A stretch of 64,000 nucleotides of DNA from Amycolatopsis sp. QT-25 (GTDB lineage Bacteria > Actinomycetota > Actinomycetes > Mycobacteriales > Pseudonocardiaceae): contig NZ_CP120210.1 in the NCBI RefSeq assembly GCF_029369745.1, forward strand, positions 2,108,001 through 2,172,000, given 5' to 3'. The notes under the pieces were generated by a model, which had not been told where the DNA came from, ran no database searches, and was given only the letters and a program-made list of their open reading frames with translations. Below, piece by piece: positions 8,835 through 17,377 of the stretch (positions are counted from its first letter, which is position 1; every line of letters begins with the position of its first letter). Position numbers and translations under genes: made by a program.

Positions 8835-9680
8835 GTGTCGGTCGCCGTAGTCACGGATTCCACCGCCCACCTGCCGGAAGGCTTCGCCGAACGGAACGGG
8901 ATCCGGGTGGTCCCGCTGCACGTCCTCGTGGACGGTGCCGTATTCCTCGACGGCGTGGAAATGGGCCCCGCGGCCTTGGCCGAGGCGCTCGGCAAACGCA
9001 GTCTGGTGACGACGTCCCGGCCGACGCCCGCCGAGTTCGTCAAGGAGTTCCGGGCGGCGCTGGCCGAGGGCGCGGACGCCGTCGTGTCGGTCCATCTGTC
9101 CCGGGAGTTGTCCGGGACCTGGGAGGCGGCGGTGCTGGCCGCCCAGGAGGTCGGGCCGGACAAGGTGCGAGTGGTCGATTCACGCAGCACCGCGATGGGG
9201 CTCGGGTTCGCCGCCTTGCGAGCGGCGAGCGTCGCCGCGGACGGGGCGGAACCGGCCGAGGTGGAGGCCGCGGCGGTCGACGCGGTGAGCCGCTCGGAAA
9301 CCCTGTTCGCCGTCGAGACCCTCGAATACCTGCGTCGCGGCGGGCGGATCGGTTCCGCCGCCGCCCTGCTCGGCACCGCGCTCGCGGTGAAACCGGTGCT
9401 CCACATGTCCGAGGGCAGGATCCAGCCGCTGGAGAAGGTGCGGACGATGAATCGCGCCGTGGCTCGCCTGGTAGAGCTCGCCGTGAAGGCGACGGAAGGC
9501 GGGCGTGCCGACATCGCGGTCCATCACCTGGCTTCTCCGGAACGCGCCGTCGAACTGGCCAACCGGCTGGAGGAGTCCATCAGCTGTCCGGAGGGGTGCG
9601 TGGTTTCGGAGATCGGCGCGGTCATCGGGGCCCACACCGGGCCCGGGGTGCTCGGTGTCGTGATCCAGCGCGCGGGTTAG
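8835..9680 (+). CDS. DegV family fatty-acid-binding protein
   Basis: 281 residues. N-terminal VAVVTDSTAHLPEGFAERN and TSRPTPAEF are the DegV lipid-binding signatures; VVDSRSTAMGLGFAAL and LEYLRRGGRIGSAAALLGTA follow at the usual positions. Members bind a fatty acid, and in Firmicutes act as FakB with a FakA kinase; no fakA is nearby. GTG at 8835 has no Shine-Dalgarno and lies ten bases after octT, so it is probably read with octT. In M. tuberculosis the equivalent Rv2417c is followed by eis, which is absent here. Confidence 0.88.
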   Translation: MSVAVVTDSTAHLPEGFAERNGIRVVPLHVLVDGAVFLDGVEMGPAALAEALGKRSLVTTSRPTPAEFVKEFRAALAEGADAVVSVHLSRELSGTWEAAVLAAQEVGPDKVRVVDSRSTAMGLGFAALRAASVAADGAEPAEVEAAAVDAVSRSETLFAVETLEYLRRGGRIGSAAALLGTALAVKPVLHMSEGRIQPLEKVRTMNRAVARLVELAVKATEGGRADIAVHHLASPERAVELANRLEESISCPEGCVVSEIGAVIGAHTGPGVLGVVIQRAG

Positions 9681-9734
9681 GCAACCTTCCAGCGTCCCTT
9701 GAGACCCCGACAGAAATCGGTGATCCGGCCTCGG

Positions 9735-9779
9735 CCAGGGCTGAGTTGTCCACAACACCCCACTTGTCCACAGCCCTGG
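9735..9779. promoter_or_regulatory. Two DnaA-box matches inside an inverted repeat, upstream of comEA
   Basis: TTGTCCACA, the actinobacterial DnaA-box sequence, occurs twice on the same strand at 9746-9754 and 9764-9772, 18 bp apart. A 9-bp inverted repeat (CCAGGGCTG, 9735-9743, and its complement 9771-9779) encloses them. The hairpin could instead be the degV terminator. Confidence 0.5.
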
Positions 9780-9825
9780 GATTTGCCACTGCCGCCCGCC
9801 ATTCCCGCTCCGTAGCGTCGTTCAC

Positions 9826-10548
9826 GTGTTCGATCAAACCGCCCGTCCACCGGATCCCTCCGTCAACGCCAGGCTGGCGTGGCTGACCGCGCAGCTGTCG
9901 CCGCCCAGCCAGGGCCCGCCCGCGGGCAGGCTCGTCCGTCGCTGGGTGCCCGCCCGGTTCACGGCGGACGGGATCCCGGTGAACCGGCGGTGGTTCGCCG
10001 TGGCGGCCGTGCTGATCGCGGTGGCCGTGATCGTGACCGGCGCGATCGCCTTGTTCGGACACCGGCCAGGGGCGGAGACCCCGCCGCCCCTGCCGTCGGC
10101 CAAGGCCGCCGGAGACGCCCCCGCCGCGGCGGCCAAGGCGCCTCTGGTGGTCAGCGTCGTCGGCCGGGTGCTCAAACCCGGTCTGGTCACCATCCCGCCG
10201 GGCGCACGGGTCGCCGATGCCCTCACGGCGGCCGGTGGGGCACAGCCCGGAACGGATCTGACCGGGGTGAACCTGGCCCGGCGGCTCACCGACGGCGAGC
10301 AGGTGGCCGTCGGGGTCCCCGTTCCGGCCGCGGCCGGAACGGCGGCACCGATGGGGAAGCTCGACCTGAACACGGCCACGGCCGAGCAACTCGACACCCT
10401 GCCCGGGGTCGGCGAGGTGATGGCGAAACGCATCGTCGATTGGCGGTCCGGGCACGGCGGGTTCACCAGTGTCGAGCAACTCCGTGACGTAGAAGGGATC
10501 GGCGAAAGCAAGTTCAAGAAGGTCCGGGAATTGGTGTCCGTCGGATGA
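9826..10548 (+). CDS. comEA: ComEA-type DNA-binding competence protein
   Basis: 240 residues. A cytoplasmic N-terminus of about 55 residues, one transmembrane helix (WFAVAAVLIAVAVIVTGAIA, about 56-75), a SLBB domain (VSVVGRVLKPGLVTIPPGAR onward) and a C-terminal helix-hairpin-helix pair (LDLNTATAEQLDTLPGVGEV and QLRDVEGIGESKFKKV) that binds double-stranded DNA outside the membrane. GTG start at 9826. Overlaps comEC by ATGA. Same order as Rv2415c-Rv2414c. Function in DNA uptake is established in Firmicutes; in this lineage it is inferred. Confidence 0.92.
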   Translation: MFDQTARPPDPSVNARLAWLTAQLSPPSQGPPAGRLVRRWVPARFTADGIPVNRRWFAVAAVLIAVAVIVTGAIALFGHRPGAETPPPLPSAKAAGDAPAAAAKAPLVVSVVGRVLKPGLVTIPPGARVADALTAAGGAQPGTDLTGVNLARRLTDGEQVAVGVPVPAAAGTAAPMGKLDLNTATAEQLDTLPGVGEVMAKRIVDWRSGHGGFTSVEQLRDVEGIGESKFKKVRELVSVG

Positions 10549-12950
10549 ACCCGTCCGCCGATCCGTCCGAAGTGGACACCGCGTCGTGGCGAGGGCAGGA
10601 CCTGCGGCTGGTACCGGCCGCGGCGACGGCCTGGCTCGGTACTCTTTCCGGGCTGTCGGGCGGCTGGTGGATCACGATGCTCTGCGGTGCGGCCGCCGTG
10701 GTGCTCGCGATCACCGCCGGTGTTCGTGCCCGCCGGACGGCGTCCCGGTGGGTGGTGGGGCTCGGCGCGCTCGCGGTCCTCGGTGTGCTCACCGCCGGTC
10801 CGGTGGCGCTGCGGATCCGGGCCGCCGAGCAAGACGACCTCCGTGCCGCCGCCGCACGGGGGAGCGACGCCACCACGAGGGTGGTGGTCACCGAGCGGCC
10901 ACGTCCGGTCCGCGGTGCCGGATACGCCGATCGCCGGGCAGGCACCCGCCTGGTGGTCATCGCCGCGACGGTGGACACCGTGGTGACGGGGGAGCGGGTG
11001 GTGGATTCGGCCGGCCGGATCCTCCTGCTCGCTCCCGCCGAGGGGTGGCTGAATTTGCTGCCCGGGCAGCAGGTCACCGCCGCTGGGCGGCTCGCCCCGG
11101 CGAAAGGGGCCGAGCTCACGGTCGCGGTCCTCTCGGTGCGAGGTCCGCCGTCGGCCCTCGGACCGGCGCCCTGGTGGCAGCGAGCCGCGGAATCGCTGCG
11201 CACCGGGCTCCGGGAGCTGTGCGCCGTCCTCCCGGAGGAGCAGGCCGGTCTGGTGCCCGGACTGGTCGTGGGGGACACGAGCACGCTGTCCCCGAGGGTC
11301 GAACGCGAGTTCACGGACTCCGGCATGTCCCACCTGATGGCCGTGAGCGGTGGGAACGTGGCGATCGTCTGCGGCTCGATCCTGCTCCTGCTGAGGGTGC
11401 TCCGGGTCGGGCCGCGGACGTCCGCCGCCGCGGCCGCCGCGGGGCTCGCCGGGTTCGTGGTCCTCGCCGGGCCCGCGCCCAGCGTGCTCCGCGCCGGGGT
11501 GATGGGGGCGGTCGGGCTGTTGGCGCTGGCCTTGGGGCGCCAAGGTTCGGCGCTGCCCGCGCTGGCGTTCGCGGTGGCCGGGCTCGTCGTGGCCGATCCG
11601 GCCATGGCCGCGGACTTCGGGTTCGCCCTTTCGGTGCTGGCCACGGCCGGGCTCGTCCTGCTGGCACCCCGGTGGGCCGAGTGGCTGGTCGGACGCGGAG
11701 TTCCGGCAGGCTACGCCGAGGGGCTGACCATCCCGCTGGCCGCGTTCGTGGTGACGACGCCGGTCATCGCGGGCATGGCGGGATCGGTCAGTCTCGTCTC
11801 GGTGGTGACCAACGTGCTCGCCGCGCCGGTGGTCGCCCCGGCCACCGTGTTCGGTGTGCTGGCCACCGTCGTCGGCCCGTGGTGGCCCTCGGCGGGCAGG
11901 CTGCTGGTCCGCCTGACCGAACCCGAGGCGAGCTGGCTCATCACCGTGGCCCGGCATGGCGCCCGGGCGCCGGGCGCGGTCGTGGACTGGCCGGATGGCT
12001 GGTGGGGTGGGCTGTTGGCGGCCGGACTGCTCGTCGTGCTGCTTGTCGCCATCCGGTTACGGCACGCCAGGATCCTGCTGGCGGTCGCGCTGGCCGCCGG
12101 TCTGCTCGTTTTCGTCCCGGTACGGGTGCTGGCACCGGCGTGGCCACCGGCGTCGTGGAGTGCCGTCGCCTGCGACGTCGGGCAAGGGGACGCCGTCGCC
12201 CTCGCGACGGGCGAGCCGGGCAGGGCGGTCCTGGTCGACACCGGGCCTGAACCGGGACCGGTCGACGAATGCCTGAGCAGGCTCGGCGTGGATCGCGTTC
12301 CGTTGGTCGTGCTGAGTCATCTGCACGCCGACCACATCGGCGGCCTCGAATCCGTCTTCGAGGGCCGGTCGGTCGGTGCGGTCGCCGTCGGCCCGGGCCG
12401 GGCTCCCGCCTGGGCGTGGCAGCAGGTCGCGGACGAGACCGCACGCCGCGGGATTCCCTTGTTGGAACTGGGGATCGGGCAGCGGCTCGATTGGCCGGGG
12501 CTGTCGCTGGACGTGCTGGGACCCCGGTATGTCACGCGGCGATCGGCCCTCGAACAGGACGGCACGGTGATCAACAACGGATCGGTCGTCCTGCGGGCCG
12601 GGACCCCGGCGGGCAGGCTACTGCTGACGGGCGATGTCGAGCTCGCCGCACAGGCCGACCTGATGGCCGAAGGTGCCGATCTGCATGCCGAGATCCTGAA
12701 GGTCCCGCATCACGGAAGCCGTTACACGGCACCGGATTTCCTCAACGCCGTCGCGCCGAGGGTGGCGTTGGTGAGTGTCGGCGCCGGGAACACCTACGGC
12801 CATCCGAACAAGTCCACTTTGGACAACCTGACCGCCGTGGGTGCTTCGATCGCCAGAACGGACACCGACGGCGACACCGCGGTCGTCGCCGACGCGCGGG
12901 GACTTGCCTTGCTGCGCCGGGGTGAGCCCCGCGGCCCGCCTCGTTCTTGA
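10545..12950 (+). CDS. comEC: ComEC/Rec2 DNA-uptake channel with metallo-hydrolase domain
   Basis: 801-residue polytopic membrane protein. N-terminal membrane pair and DUF4131-like region (about 20-200), competence channel domain (GLVPGLVVGD, MSHLMAVSGGNVAIV, then about eight helices), then a C-terminal metallo-beta-lactamase domain (about 530-790) with SHLHADHIGGLE, LLTGDVE and KVPHHGSRYT. This domain is thought to degrade the non-transported strand. Translationally coupled to comEA. The stop codon lies inside a terminator hairpin. Confidence 0.93.
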   Translation: MNPSADPSEVDTASWRGQDLRLVPAAATAWLGTLSGLSGGWWITMLCGAAAVVLAITAGVRARRTASRWVVGLGALAVLGVLTAGPVALRIRAAEQDDLRAAAARGSDATTRVVVTERPRPVRGAGYADRRAGTRLVVIAATVDTVVTGERVVDSAGRILLLAPAEGWLNLLPGQQVTAAGRLAPAKGAELTVAVLSVRGPPSALGPAPWWQRAAESLRTGLRELCAVLPEEQAGLVPGLVVGDTSTLSPRVEREFTDSGMSHLMAVSGGNVAIVCGSILLLLRVLRVGPRTSAAAAAAGLAGFVVLAGPAPSVLRAGVMGAVGLLALALGRQGSALPALAFAVAGLVVADPAMAADFGFALSVLATAGLVLLAPRWAEWLVGRGVPAGYAEGLTIPLAAFVVTTPVIAGMAGSVSLVSVVTNVLAAPVVAPATVFGVLATVVGPWWPSAGRLLVRLTEPEASWLITVARHGARAPGAVVDWPDGWWGGLLAAGLLVVLLVAIRLRHARILLAVALAAGLLVFVPVRVLAPAWPPASWSAVACDVGQGDAVALATGEPGRAVLVDTGPEPGPVDECLSRLGVDRVPLVVLSHLHADHIGGLESVFEGRSVGAVAVGPGRAPAWAWQQVADETARRGIPLLELGIGQRLDWPGLSLDVLGPRYVTRRSALEQDGTVINNGSVVLRAGTPAGRLLLTGDVELAAQADLMAEGADLHAEILKVPHHGSRYTAPDFLNAVAPRVALVSVGAGNTYGHPNKSTLDNLTAVGASIARTDTDGDTAVVADARGLALLRRGEPRGPPRS

Positions 12951-12958
12951 GGCGGGCC
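12933..12958. terminator. Terminator hairpin overlapping the comEC stop codon
   Basis: Perfect 10-bp stem (GGCCCGCCTC 12933-12942 with 12949-12958) and 6-nt loop GTTCTT. The TGA stop of comEC (12948-12950) is within the structure, so the last codons of comEC encode its left arm. Confidence 0.7.
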
Positions 12959-13105
12959 GGGCGGGAACTCAGCGCCTGTCGGTGAACCCGCGCCGCGATC
13001 GACGTCGGCAGGATGTGACCTGGTACAACACGTCCTGTGGCGGACAGGGCGGGTTCACGCGTTATGTCCGCCTCGCGAACCCGTTCCCAACTCCGTCCCC
13101 AGGTA

Positions 13106-14371
13106 TCAGATGCCGAGTGCTTCGCGGACCGCGTCGGCCGAGGCGCTGACGGTGGCCTTCGGGCCGATCTTGTCCTCGACGGCGTCGAGGGTCTTGAGGC
13201 CGTCACCGGTGATCAACAGGACAATCTCCTCGTCCGGGTTGAGCTTGCCGGTCTCGATGAGCTTCTTGGCCGTCGCGACGGTGACTCCACCGGCGGTCTC
13301 GGTGAAGACGCCCTCGGTGCGGGCGAGCAGGCGGATGCCCTCGACGACCTCTTCGTCGGTGACGTCTTCGATCGCGCCGCCGGTGCGGTTGACCACGTCG
13401 AGGACGTAGGGACCGTCGGCCGGGTTCCCGATGGCGAGCGACCGGGCGATCGTGTCCGGCTTGACCGGCTGGACGACGTCGTGGCCCGCGCGGAAGGCCG
13501 CCGAGACGGGGGAGCAGCCGGTGGCCTGCGCGCCGAACACCTTGTACGGCGTCTCGTCGACGAGGCCGAGCTGCCCGAACTCGCGGAAACCCTTGTCCAC
13601 CTTGGTGAGCTGGGAACCGGAGGCGATCGGCACCACGATCTGGGAGGGAAGCCGCCAGCCGAGCTGTTCGGCGACCTCGAAGGCCAGCGTCTTGGAGCCT
13701 TCGGAGTAGTAGGGCCGGACGTTCACGTTGACGAACGCCCAGCTCTCCTGCTCGGCGGCGAGCTGGGTGGCGAGCCGGTTCACGTCGTCGTAGTTGCCGT
13801 CGACCGCGATCAGGTCGCCGTCGTACACGGCGGTGGTGAGGATCTTGGCGCGCTCGAGGGTTTTCGGGATCAGCACGACCGACCGCCAGCCGGCGCGGGC
13901 CGCCGCGGCGGCGACGGCGTTGGCCAGGTTGCCGGTCGACGGACAGGCGAGCACGTCGAAGCCGAATTCGCGCGCGGCGGCCAGTGCGACGGCCACCACG
14001 CGGTCCTTGAACGAGTGCGTCGGGTTGCCGGTGTCGTCCTTGACCCAGACCTTCTTGACACCCAAGGCTTTCGCGAGCCTGTCGGCCTGGATGAGCCGGG
14101 TGGCGCCGGGTTCGGTGTTGGGGATCTCTTCGACGTTCGACGGAACGGGAAGGAGTTTCTTGTAGCGCCAGATGTTCTTCGGTCCGGCTTCGATGTCCTC
14201 GCGGCGCACGCGGCCGAAGTCGTAGGCGACCTCGAGCGGCGAAAAGTCCTCGGCGGAAACGAATTCAGGGGCGAGCGGCTGCCGGTGTCCCTCTTCCTTC
14301 GACACCAGTTCGACGGCCGGTCCGAGATCCGGGGTCTTGGTGGTGGAGGTCGTGCCGAGGGTTGCGGTCAT
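13106..14371 (-). CDS. thrC: Threonine synthase-like PLP enzyme (thrC-type; possible homocysteine synthase)
   Basis: 421-residue fold-type II PLP enzyme. The PLP lysine is K122 in NPTHSFKDRVV; the phosphate-binding loop is in CPSTGNLANAVAAAAARAG. By homology it converts O-phosphohomoserine to threonine. It stands alone, away from hom and thrB, and directly follows a SAM-I riboswitch, which is odd for a threonine gene. A threonine-synthase relative called MetM has been reported in Streptomyces to make homocysteine from O-phosphohomoserine with a ThiS/MoaD-like sulfur carrier (recalled, not checked); the riboswitch favours that role. No carrier gene lies next to it here. Start ATG 14371 with AAAGGA upstream. 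Confidence 0.85.
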   Translation of the reverse strand: MTATLGTTSTTKTPDLGPAVELVSKEEGHRQPLAPEFVSAEDFSPLEVAYDFGRVRREDIEAGPKNIWRYKKLLPVPSNVEEIPNTEPGATRLIQADRLAKALGVKKVWVKDDTGNPTHSFKDRVVAVALAAAREFGFDVLACPSTGNLANAVAAAAARAGWRSVVLIPKTLERAKILTTAVYDGDLIAVDGNYDDVNRLATQLAAEQESWAFVNVNVRPYYSEGSKTLAFEVAEQLGWRLPSQIVVPIASGSQLTKVDKGFREFGQLGLVDETPYKVFGAQATGCSPVSAAFRAGHDVVQPVKPDTIARSLAIGNPADGPYVLDVVNRTGGAIEDVTDEEVVEGIRLLARTEGVFTETAGGVTVATAKKLIETGKLNPDEEIVLLITGDGLKTLDAVEDKIGPKATVSASADAVREALGI

Positions 14372-14385
14372 CGCGAGGGTCCTTT

Positions 14386-14517
14386 CCTCATCTGCCCCGC
14401 CGTGGCGGGCCGGAATTGGCACCGTGTTCGTCAGCTATCCCGCGATCGCGGAATGACAGGCTGACGCCGGTTGCCGGGGCTTCGTCGGGCCGTTCCCTCT
14501 GCCCCTCTGGATGAGCG
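14386..14517 (-). promoter_or_regulatory. SAM-I (S-box) riboswitch
   Basis: Read on the minus strand the leader holds all S-box landmarks in order: P1 5' arm CTCATC (14515-14510), AGAGGGGCAGAGGGA, core GAAGCCCCGGCAACC (14483-14469), CACGGTGCCAATTCCGGCC region (14426-14407), and P1 3' arm GATGAG (14392-14387) complementary to the 5' arm. The 3' arm ends 15 bases before the thrC ATG and touches the ribosome-binding site (GAGGAAAGGA). With no room for a terminator, control is probably on translation initiation. Confidence 0.93.
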
Positions 14518-14652
14518 GTATTCGATTGTCGGCACGCGTGTCGTCGCGTCGCCTCGCCAACACCGTACGACATGAGGCTCAGGTGAGGCCACCGTGCCCG
14601 GAACTCATCACCGGACAAAGCACACGAGCGGACGAGTGGCAGGATCGTCACC

Positions 14653-15636
14653 GTGACGACGCAAGCTGCCGCCCCATCGCCGCTGGTCCTGGTTCTCGGT
14701 GAGGAAGAGCTGCTGATCGAACGCGCGGTCCGCAGCGCTTCGGACGCGGCCAAAGCGGCCGATCCGACGGCGGATCTCACCCGGATCCGGGTGTCGGACC
14801 TCACAGTGCCGGCGCTCGCGGAGATGGTCAGCCCTTCGCTGTTCGCCGAAGGAAGGGTGATCGTCCTCGAATCGGCGCACGACATTTCGCAGGAGCTCGC
14901 CGACGGGGTGATGGCCTACGTCAAGGCACCCGCCGACGGCATCGTGCTCGTCGTCGTGCACAGCGGAGGTGGTCGCAGCAAGGCGGCGAAGGCGCTCCCC
15001 GAGGCGTTGAAGAAGGCTGGGGCGGAGGTCGTCGAGTGCCCGAAACTGACGAAGGCCGCTGAACGGGAATCCTTTGTCCGCAACGAGGTCCGCCGGGTCG
15101 GCGGGAAGATCGACGGTGCTGCCGTGCTCGCGCTGATCGACGCCGTCGGCTCGGATCTGCGTGAGTTGTCCTCAGCCGCGACCCAGCTCGTCGCGGACGC
15201 GGGCGGAACGGTCGACGAGCAGGCGGTCCGCCGCTACCACCGGGGTCGCGCGGATGTGAACGGATTCGCCGTCGCCGAGAAGGCCGTCGCCGGTGACAAG
15301 GTCGCGGCGCTCGAGTCGCTGCGCTGGGCGATGCAACTGGGCGTGCCGCACGTGCTGGTCGCCGACGCGCTCGCGGACGCGGTCCGGACGATCGCGCGGG
15401 TGTCCGGCGCCGGTCGCGGGAACCCGAACCAGATGGCGGGCGAGCTGGGAATGCCGCCGTGGAAGGTGCGCAAAGCCCAGGGGCAGGCCCGAGGCTGGGG
15501 TCAGGACGGTCTCGCCACCGCGATGCGGGTGGTCGCCCGGCTCAACGCCGAGGTCAAGGGAGTCGCGGCCAACCCGGAGTACGCGTTGGAACGCGCCGTC
15601 CTGCAGGTCGTCGACGCCCACGGCACAGGCCGCTGA
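14653..15636 (+). CDS. holA: DNA polymerase III subunit delta
   Basis: 327 residues. Clamp-loader delta subunit that opens the beta clamp. N-terminal APSPLVLVLGEEELLIERAV, central VLALIDAVGSDLRELSSAATQL and the C-terminal collar segment GMPPWKVRKAQGQARGW are typical of actinobacterial HolA. GTG start at 14653, one residue before the conserved region begins. Divergent from thrC; convergent with rpsT, the arrangement of Rv2413c-Rv2412c. Confidence 0.93.
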   Translation: MTTQAAAPSPLVLVLGEEELLIERAVRSASDAAKAADPTADLTRIRVSDLTVPALAEMVSPSLFAEGRVIVLESAHDISQELADGVMAYVKAPADGIVLVVVHSGGGRSKAAKALPEALKKAGAEVVECPKLTKAAERESFVRNEVRRVGGKIDGAAVLALIDAVGSDLRELSSAATQLVADAGGTVDEQAVRRYHRGRADVNGFAVAEKAVAGDKVAALESLRWAMQLGVPHVLVADALADAVRTIARVSGAGRGNPNQMAGELGMPPWKVRKAQGQARGWGQDGLATAMRVVARLNAEVKGVAANPEYALERAVLQVVDAHGTGR

Positions 15637-15641
15637 AATGG

Positions 15642-15679
15642 CAACGGGCCCCGGCGACGCGAGTCGCCGGGGCCCGTTG
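15642..15679. terminator. Bidirectional terminator between holA and rpsT
   Basis: Perfect 17-bp stem (15642-15658 with 15663-15679) and GCGA tetraloop, six bases after the holA stop and nine before the rpsT stop; serves both convergent genes. Confidence 0.85.
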
Positions 15680-15688
15680 AAAGCCGAA

Positions 15689-15949
15689 TCAGAGAGAGTT
15701 CGCGCGCTTCGCGAGCGCGGACTTCTTGTTGGCGGCCTGGTTGGCGTGGAGAACGCCCTTGGTCACGGCCTTGTCCAGCTTCTTGGCCGCGTCCTTCTGC
15801 AGCTCCAGGGCCTTGGCCTTGTCGCCGGCGTCGGCGGCCTCGCGGAACTTGCGGATCGCGGTCTTCACCGAGGACCGGATCGCCTGGTTGCGCTGACGCG
15901 CCTTCTCGTTGGTGGTGATGCGCTTGATCTGCGACTTGATGTTGGCCAC
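15689..15949 (-). CDS. rpsT: 30S ribosomal protein S20
   Basis: 86-residue basic protein: [20 protein letters not shown] at the N-terminus, [13 protein letters not shown], and [20 protein letters not shown] at the C-terminus, all diagnostic of S20. GTG start at 15949, with GGAGCGCC upstream. Binds 16S rRNA early in 30S assembly. Upstream minus-strand sequence (15950-16080) is the leader and promoter region. Confidence 0.97.
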   Translation of the reverse strand: MANIKSQIKRITTNEKARQRNQAIRSSVKTAIRKFREAADAGDKAKALELQKDAAKKLDKAVTKGVLHANQAANKKSALAKRANSL

Positions 15950-16239
15950 GGGGGCGCTCCTCTTGCATCTCTCGGTGGTTTCGCCGCCGCGCTGTGACCG
16001 GCCCTGCGTGCTCGTGAGAGCGGCGCGGGTTTCCTCCAGAACGGAATGCCACACGACGGTGAAAAGCAAGTTTAACAGCCACCCCGGGGCCGCTCGCGGC
16101 CGCCTGGGGAGGCGCCGTTACAGTACGACGAAGATCGTAATGCCCAGGGTTCCGCCGCCTGTCCGTTCGGCGAAACACACGATCAGGGCACAGGGACAGC
16201 TCCGAGCGGCACCATTGGCGGGGCGGGGAACGCCGCCGT

Positions 16240-16395
16240 TCTTTCTCCGCGATTTCCGCGTTACTGCTGGTCCTCTACGCTCTGCGGATCGCCCCGGTGA
16301 GCCTCGTCGCACTCGCGCGGGAGCTGAGCATCGTCTTGGGCGGCCTCGCCGCCTGGCTGGTCCTGGCGGGGATCACCGCGATTGCGATGGCCTGA
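16240..16395 (+). pseudogene. Remnant of an EamA/DMT-family permease
   Basis: In one frame the stretch reads LLLVLYALRIAPVSLVALAR followed by ELSIVLGGLAAWLVLAGITA and a short tail to a stop at 16393. This resembles the last two or three helices of an EamA drug/metabolite transporter, with the loop normally between the final two helices missing. No start codon, no upstream continuation. It lies between rpsT and the VOC gene in a 469-bp gap that otherwise holds only the rpsT leader. Confidence 0.5.
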
Positions 16396-16418
16396 ACCCA
16401 TCCGGTAGGGATGGGAGC

Positions 16419-16793
16419 ATGGACGTGCTGAGCAGCAGGGTGCTGATCCACCCGAAGGATCTCGAGGTGTCGACGGCGTTCTACCGGGACACCCTGGGCT
16501 TGGCGATCGACAAGGAGTTCCCCGGCGGGACGGTGTTCTTCGCCGGGAACGGGTCGATCGAGATCGTCGGTACCGGGGAGACGGGACCGACCTCTGATGT
16601 CGCCTTGTGGCTCCAAGTCCGGGATCTGCCCGCCGCGCTCGAGGAGCTCTTGGCAAAGGGCCTGGAACCGGTCCGCGAAGCGCGTCGTGAACCCTGGGGA
16701 CTGGACGAAGCGTGGATCGCCGATCCGGACGGCACCAGGATCGTGTTGGTCGAGGTGCCGCGTGAGCATCCGTTGCGCACCGACCCGCGTTAG
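16419..16793 (+). CDS. VOC (glyoxalase/bleomycin-resistance fold) protein
   Basis: 124 residues, one vicinal-oxygen-chelate module pair. SRVLIHPKDLEVSTAFYRDT is the first beta-alpha unit; WGLDEAWIADPDGTRIVLVE is the characteristic C-terminal strand with the metal-ligand-like Glu. Substrate unknown. ATG at 16419 follows GGGATGGGAGC. Its stop overlaps the convergent methyltransferase stop by four bases. Confidence 0.8.
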   Translation: MDVLSSRVLIHPKDLEVSTAFYRDTLGLAIDKEFPGGTVFFAGNGSIEIVGTGETGPTSDVALWLQVRDLPAALEELLAKGLEPVREARREPWGLDEAWIADPDGTRIVLVEVPREHPLRTDPR

Positions 16794-17377
16794 GGCCGCG
16801 GCTTGATCGCGCGCAGCTGAGCGGCGAGTGAGGCGCCGAAGCCGGGCGGGTCCCAGGTCCAGGTCTGCAGGTCGGTGAAGCCGGCGGCGGTCGCTTCGTC
16901 GGCCAGTTCGTGCCGGGACACCGGCAGCCACTTCTCGTGTGAAGACAGCAGCAGCCTGCCGCCGGGCCGCAGCACGCGGAACAGCTCGGCGAAACCGGCC
17001 GCCCGGTCCTCCCACAGCTGCACGTTGTTCACGCTCAGGACCACGTCGACGCTCTCCTCGGGCTCACCGGTGGAGTCCGCGGCGCCGCGCCGTAGCTCTA
17101 CCTTGCCGCCGCAGCGGCGGCGGGAGCGAGCGAGCATCTCCGGGGAGGGGTCGACGCCGATCGCGCGGCCCGCGCGTTCGGCGGCGGCCTGGAGGCCGAC
17201 CCCCGGGCCGGGCCCGACGATCAGTGCGGTTTCGCCGGACTCGATCGACGCCAGTTCCACGACGCGAAGTTCGGTGGCGGCGTTGCCGTGCGCCATCGCC
17301 AGGCCACCGAACCGGCCGAGCAGACCCCTGGGATGGCCGAACGTGCGATCGAGCATCTGGGACAGTGAGGTACTCAT
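16790..17377 (-). CDS. Class I SAM-dependent methyltransferase
   Basis: 195 residues, cytoplasmic. SAM-binding motif I is ALIVGPGPGVGL, followed by the acidic GVDPSPEML, VDVVLSVNNVQLW (motif II) and LFRVLRPGGRLLLSSHEK (motif III), the layout of UbiE/Methyltransf_11 enzymes. ATG at 17377 (MSTSLSQMLDRTF) is chosen because the sequence before it is low-quality and lies in the lepA promoter. Acceptor unknown. Divergent from lepA. Confidence 0.85.
   Translation of the reverse strand: MSTSLSQMLDRTFGHPRGLLGRFGGLAMAHGNAATELRVVELASIESGETALIVGPGPGVGLQAAAERAGRAIGVDPSPEMLARSRRRCGGKVELRRGAADSTGEPEESVDVVLSVNNVQLWEDRAAGFAELFRVLRPGGRLLLSSHEKWLPVSRHELADEATAAGFTDLQTWTWDPPGFGASLAAQLRAIKPRP

Noticed and set aside
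4143..12950. Defence island or new competence cassette joining RecQ-PRT and comEA/comEC
   Set aside because: The genes between (nadD to degV) are conserved housekeeping genes in the standard mycobacterial order, so closeness is not evidence of a joint system.
12951..13105. ThiS/MoaD-like carrier gene next to the thrC-like gene
   Set aside because: The space between comEC and thrC was read on both strands and has no frame resembling a carrier with a Gly-Gly end.
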